DNA of 13,349 nt from Balneolales bacterium (GTDB lineage Bacteria > Bacteroidota > Rhodothermia > Balneolales > Natronogracilivirgulaceae). The notes beneath the pieces were generated by a model. That model made no database searches. It worked only from the letters and a program-made list of their open reading frames with translations, and was not told the origin of the DNA. Below, piece by piece: positions 11,052 through 13,349 of the stretch (the first letter of the stretch is position 1; each line of letters begins with the position of its first letter). The stretch is from NCBI GenBank assembly GCA_007131625.1, contig SLQC01000248.1:1-13349 (forward strand), read 5' to 3'. The position numbers were made by a program, and so were the translations under genes.

Positions 11052-13349
11052 CAGCTTGTTTCTTTCTTGAGTTTGCGTTTTGTTTCTGTCACTTCATACC
11101 CTTCTATGACATCACCAACCTTGACGTCGTTGTAGTTTTTGATACCGATACCACACTCATAACCGCTGGCGACTTCTTTTGCGTCGTCCTTGAAGCGTTT
11201 AAGGGATGAAAGTTCTCCTTCGTAGATCACAATACCGTCCCGTACAAGACGAATTCTCGAATTTCTTGTAATTTTGCCTTCGGTAATCTTGCAACCGGCA
11301 ACCGTACCGGCTTTGGGGACCTTGAAAAGATCCTGTACTTCGGCAGTTGCCACTGTTTTCTCACTCACCTCCGGTGAAAGCATCCCTTCCAGTGCATCAC
11401 GTACCGCATCAACAGCGTCGTAGATAACGCTGAAGAGTCGAATATCAATTTCTTCGGTTTCCGCGAGTTTACGGGCATTGACGGAAGGCCTGACCTGGAA
11501 CCCGATAATAATTGCATCTGAGGCTGAGGCCAGCAGAACGTCAGATTCGGTTATGGCACCGACACCATGGTGGATGATATTCACCTTGACCTCTTCATTG
11601 GTAAGTTTCTGAAGTGAACCGGAGAGCGCCTCGATCGAGCCGTCCACATCGCCTTTGATGATGAGGTTCAGTTCGGCGACTTCTCCCAGGGCGAGCCGAC
11701 GCGAAATATCGTCCAGCGTCATATGCTTGACTTTTCTAAGCGATTGCTCCCGCTTGATTTGTTGTCGTTGCTGCGCGATATCTTTGGCAGTGCGTTCGTC
11801 TCCCACAGATACGATTTTGTCACCGGCCTGGGGGATACCGTCAAAACCGGTCAACTGCGCCGGTTGTGCAGGTCCTACTTCATGAATTCGTTCTCCGATT
11901 TCATTTTCCAGAGCTCGTACTTTTCCTGAAAAGGATCCGGCTACAAACGGATCTCCGACCCGCAGGGTACCGCGTCGAATGAGGATATTGGCAACGACTC
12001 CTTTACCGCGGTCGACTTTGGCCTCCAGTATGATGCCGGATGCACGCCGATCGGGATTGGCCTTAAGTTCCATAAGTTCCGCTTCGATCAGCACTTTTTC
12101 CAGAAGTTCATCAATACCTTCACCGGTATGGGCGGATACGGCAGCAAGTTGAACATTGCCACCCCAGTCTTCAACCAGAACATTGTGATCGGAAAGTTGT
12201 TGCTTGATGCGTTCGGGATCTGCTCCTTCCTTGTCAATTTTGTTCACTGCCACGACGACTGGAACACCGCCGGCCTGGGCATGGTTAATCGCCTCAATTG
12301 TCTGCGGCATAACGGCATCATCAGCGGCAACTACCAGGATCACAATATCAGTGACCAGAGCACCACGGGCTCGCATCGCGGTAAACGCCTCGTGTCCAGG
12401 AGTATCAAGGAAGGTAATATTGCGTTTATCCGGCAACCGGACTTCATAGGCACCGATGTGCTGGGTGATACCGCCGGCTTCACCTGCTGTCACTTTCGTT
12501 TTTCGGATATAATCTAGAAGTGATGTCTTGCCATGGTCGACATGGCCCATGACGGTTACCACCGGGGAACGCGGTTTGAGATCTTCCGAAGCATCCTCTT
12601 CGTCCTCCTCGATAACTTCGGTAAGTTCCTGCGCATCGACAAAGACCACCTCACGGTCGTATTGATCGGCGATCAGTTCTATCGTACTTGCTTCCAGTCT
12701 CTGATTGATGGATACCGCCATGCCCAGATTCATGCAGTGCATAATGATCTCGTTTGGGGGTACATCCAGCAAGTCTGCCAGGTCGCTGACCGTAATAAAC
12801 TCGGTGACTTCGAGCATCCGCTCTTCCAGCTCCAGTTTTTCCGACTGCAGCAATTCTCTTTCAGCCGCCATCTCATCACGCTTTTGTTTACGCCGTTTCT
12901 GGCGCTTCCTTCCGACACTACCACCGGTGTTCAGCATCGCCAGTGTTTCTTTCATTTTGGACTCGACATCGGAATCATCTACTTTCGGCGCTTTGCGTGA
13001 TTTTATTCGCTTTTTCTTCTTTTTCGGGCGAGCAACATCACTATCATCTTCGACTTTCGGCGCTTCATCTTTGACACGTTTGGTTAAAATCTTCTTCTTT
13101 TTCGGCTTGTCGGGATCATCTACTTCCTCAGCTTTTTTCCCCGGGGCCAATACATCCCCCTTTTTCGCTTTCTTTCCTTTTTTCTTCTTTTTCCCAATTT
13201 TCTTCTCAACCGGATCGTCGATCTCAATTTTTCCCAAAATACGGGTTCCCGCCAGTTTCTCTTTACGGCCACGGATTATCTCCAGCGGAATAAGTTCTTC
13301 TTCCGTTTCGAACTCTTCCACATCACTCTCTTCTTCGTCCGTTACATCC
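11051..13349 (-). CDS. infB: Translation initiation factor IF-2 (N-terminus beyond window)
   Basis: IF2 is the GTPase that places initiator tRNA on the 30S subunit and promotes subunit joining. The reading frame is still open at the right edge, reading acidic residues, so the GTG at 13321 is not the real start and the N-terminus is missing. Numbering from 13321: a Lys-rich disordered region (about 40-150), the IF2_N fold (VTEFITVSDLADLLDVPPNEII, 172-193), then the G domain. G1 is GHVDHGKT (259-266), G3 is DTPGH (306-310) and G4 is NKID (360-363). Domains II, III and C2 follow, ending in VKVGDVIEGYEV. The N-terminal region carries a duplicated APKV(E)DDSDV motif at 87-96 and 111-119. It is coupled to rbfA through TGATG. 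The pre-G-domain sequence resembles Bacteroidota-type IF2. Confidence 0.97.
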   Translation of the reverse strand, partial: DVTDEEESDVEEFETEEELIPLEIIRGRKEKLAGTRILGKIEIDDPVEKKIGKKKKKGKKAKKGDVLAPGKKAEEVDDPDKPKKKKILTKRVKDEAPKVEDDSDVARPKKKKKRIKSRKAPKVDDSDVESKMKETLAMLNTGGSVGRKRQKRRKQKRDEMAAERELLQSEKLELEERMLEVTEFITVSDLADLLDVPPNEIIMHCMNLGMAVSINQRLEASTIELIADQYDREVVFVDAQELTEVIEEDEEDASEDLKPRSPVVTVMGHVDHGKTSLLDYIRKTKVTAGEAGGITQHIGAYEVRLPDKRNITFLDTPGHEAFTAMRARGALVTDIVILVVAADDAVMPQTIEAINHAQAGGVPVVVAVNKIDKEGADPERIKQQLSDHNVLVEDWGGNVQLAAVSAHTGEGIDELLEKVLIEAELMELKANPDRRASGIILEAKVDRGKGVVANILIRRGTLRVGDPFVAGSFSGKVRALENEIGERIHEVGPAQPAQLTGFDGIPQAGDKIVSVGDERTAKDIAQQRQQIKREQSLRKVKHMTLDDISRRLALGEVAELNLIIKGDVDGSIEALSGSLQKLTNEEVKVNIIHHGVGAITESDVLLASASDAIIIGFQVRPSVNARKLAETEEIDIRLFSVIYDAVDAVRDALEGMLSPEVSEKTVATAEVQDLFKVPKAGTVAGCKITEGKITRNSRIRLVRDGIVIYEGELSSLKRFKDDAKEVASGYECGIGIKNYNDVKVGDVIEGYEVTETKRKLKKETS

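Noticed and set aside
13319..13321. GTG at 13321 as the infB start
   Set aside because: The frame stays open to the window edge with similar acidic sequence, and full-length IF2 in these phyla needs a longer N-terminus.

Overview
The window is a bacterial chromosomal segment of housekeeping genes. Nine of the ten genes lie on the minus strand; the tenth, cfa, faces them from the left end. Read in the direction of transcription, the minus-strand order is infB - rbfA - truB - ribF - rpsO - pnp - M16 peptidase - asnS - holA. The first seven form the classic bacterial translation and RNA-maintenance cluster (nusA-infB-rbfA-truB-ribF-rpsO-pnp, often followed by a processing-type M16 protease).

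The likely host is a member of the Bacteroidota/Balneolota/Rhodothermota assemblage. This is inferred from the IF2 pre-domain sequence (VTEFITVSDLA... followed by LGMAVSINQRLEASTIELIADQ), from start regions that are mostly A/T-rich without a Shine-Dalgarno sequence, and from the overall protein style. No single marker proves the genus.

Layout: 1-409 holds no gene I can support, only the leader and probable promoter of cfa. 410-1522 (+) is an E. coli-type cyclopropane-fatty-acid synthase with every catalytic residue present. It converges on, and overlaps by 8 bp, holA (1515-2636, -), the DNA polymerase III delta subunit. A 166-bp spacer with two hairpins separates holA from asnS (about 2803-4296, -), which carries a charged coiled-coil insertion. 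A short repeat-containing junction leads to the M16 zinc protease (4445-5722, -). A 249-bp spacer with two tandem terminator-like hairpins follows. Then come pnp (5972-8080, -), rpsO (8244-8513, -), ribF (8753-9682, -), truB (9882-10625, -), rbfA (10653-11051, -) and infB (11051 to beyond the right edge, -; its N-terminus is cut by the window).

The genes work together in translation initiation (IF2), 30S maturation (RbfA, S15), tRNA modification (TruB), tRNA charging (AsnS), RNA turnover (PNPase), flavin cofactor synthesis (RibF), protein processing (M16) and replication (HolA). infB and rbfA are translationally coupled (TGATG). The wider spacers before ribF, rpsO, pnp, M16 and holA carry hairpins, palindromes or promoter-like signals, so the cluster is probably several overlapping transcription units rather than one.

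I found no mobile element, CRISPR array, tRNA, toxin-antitoxin or defence system, and no clearly new multi-gene system. The unexplained signals are non-coding or local: a palindrome-rich truB-ribF spacer with a 3 x 10-bp tandem repeat, hairpins abutting start codons, a 23-bp-period duplication at the M16/asnS junction, and the AsnS insertion.
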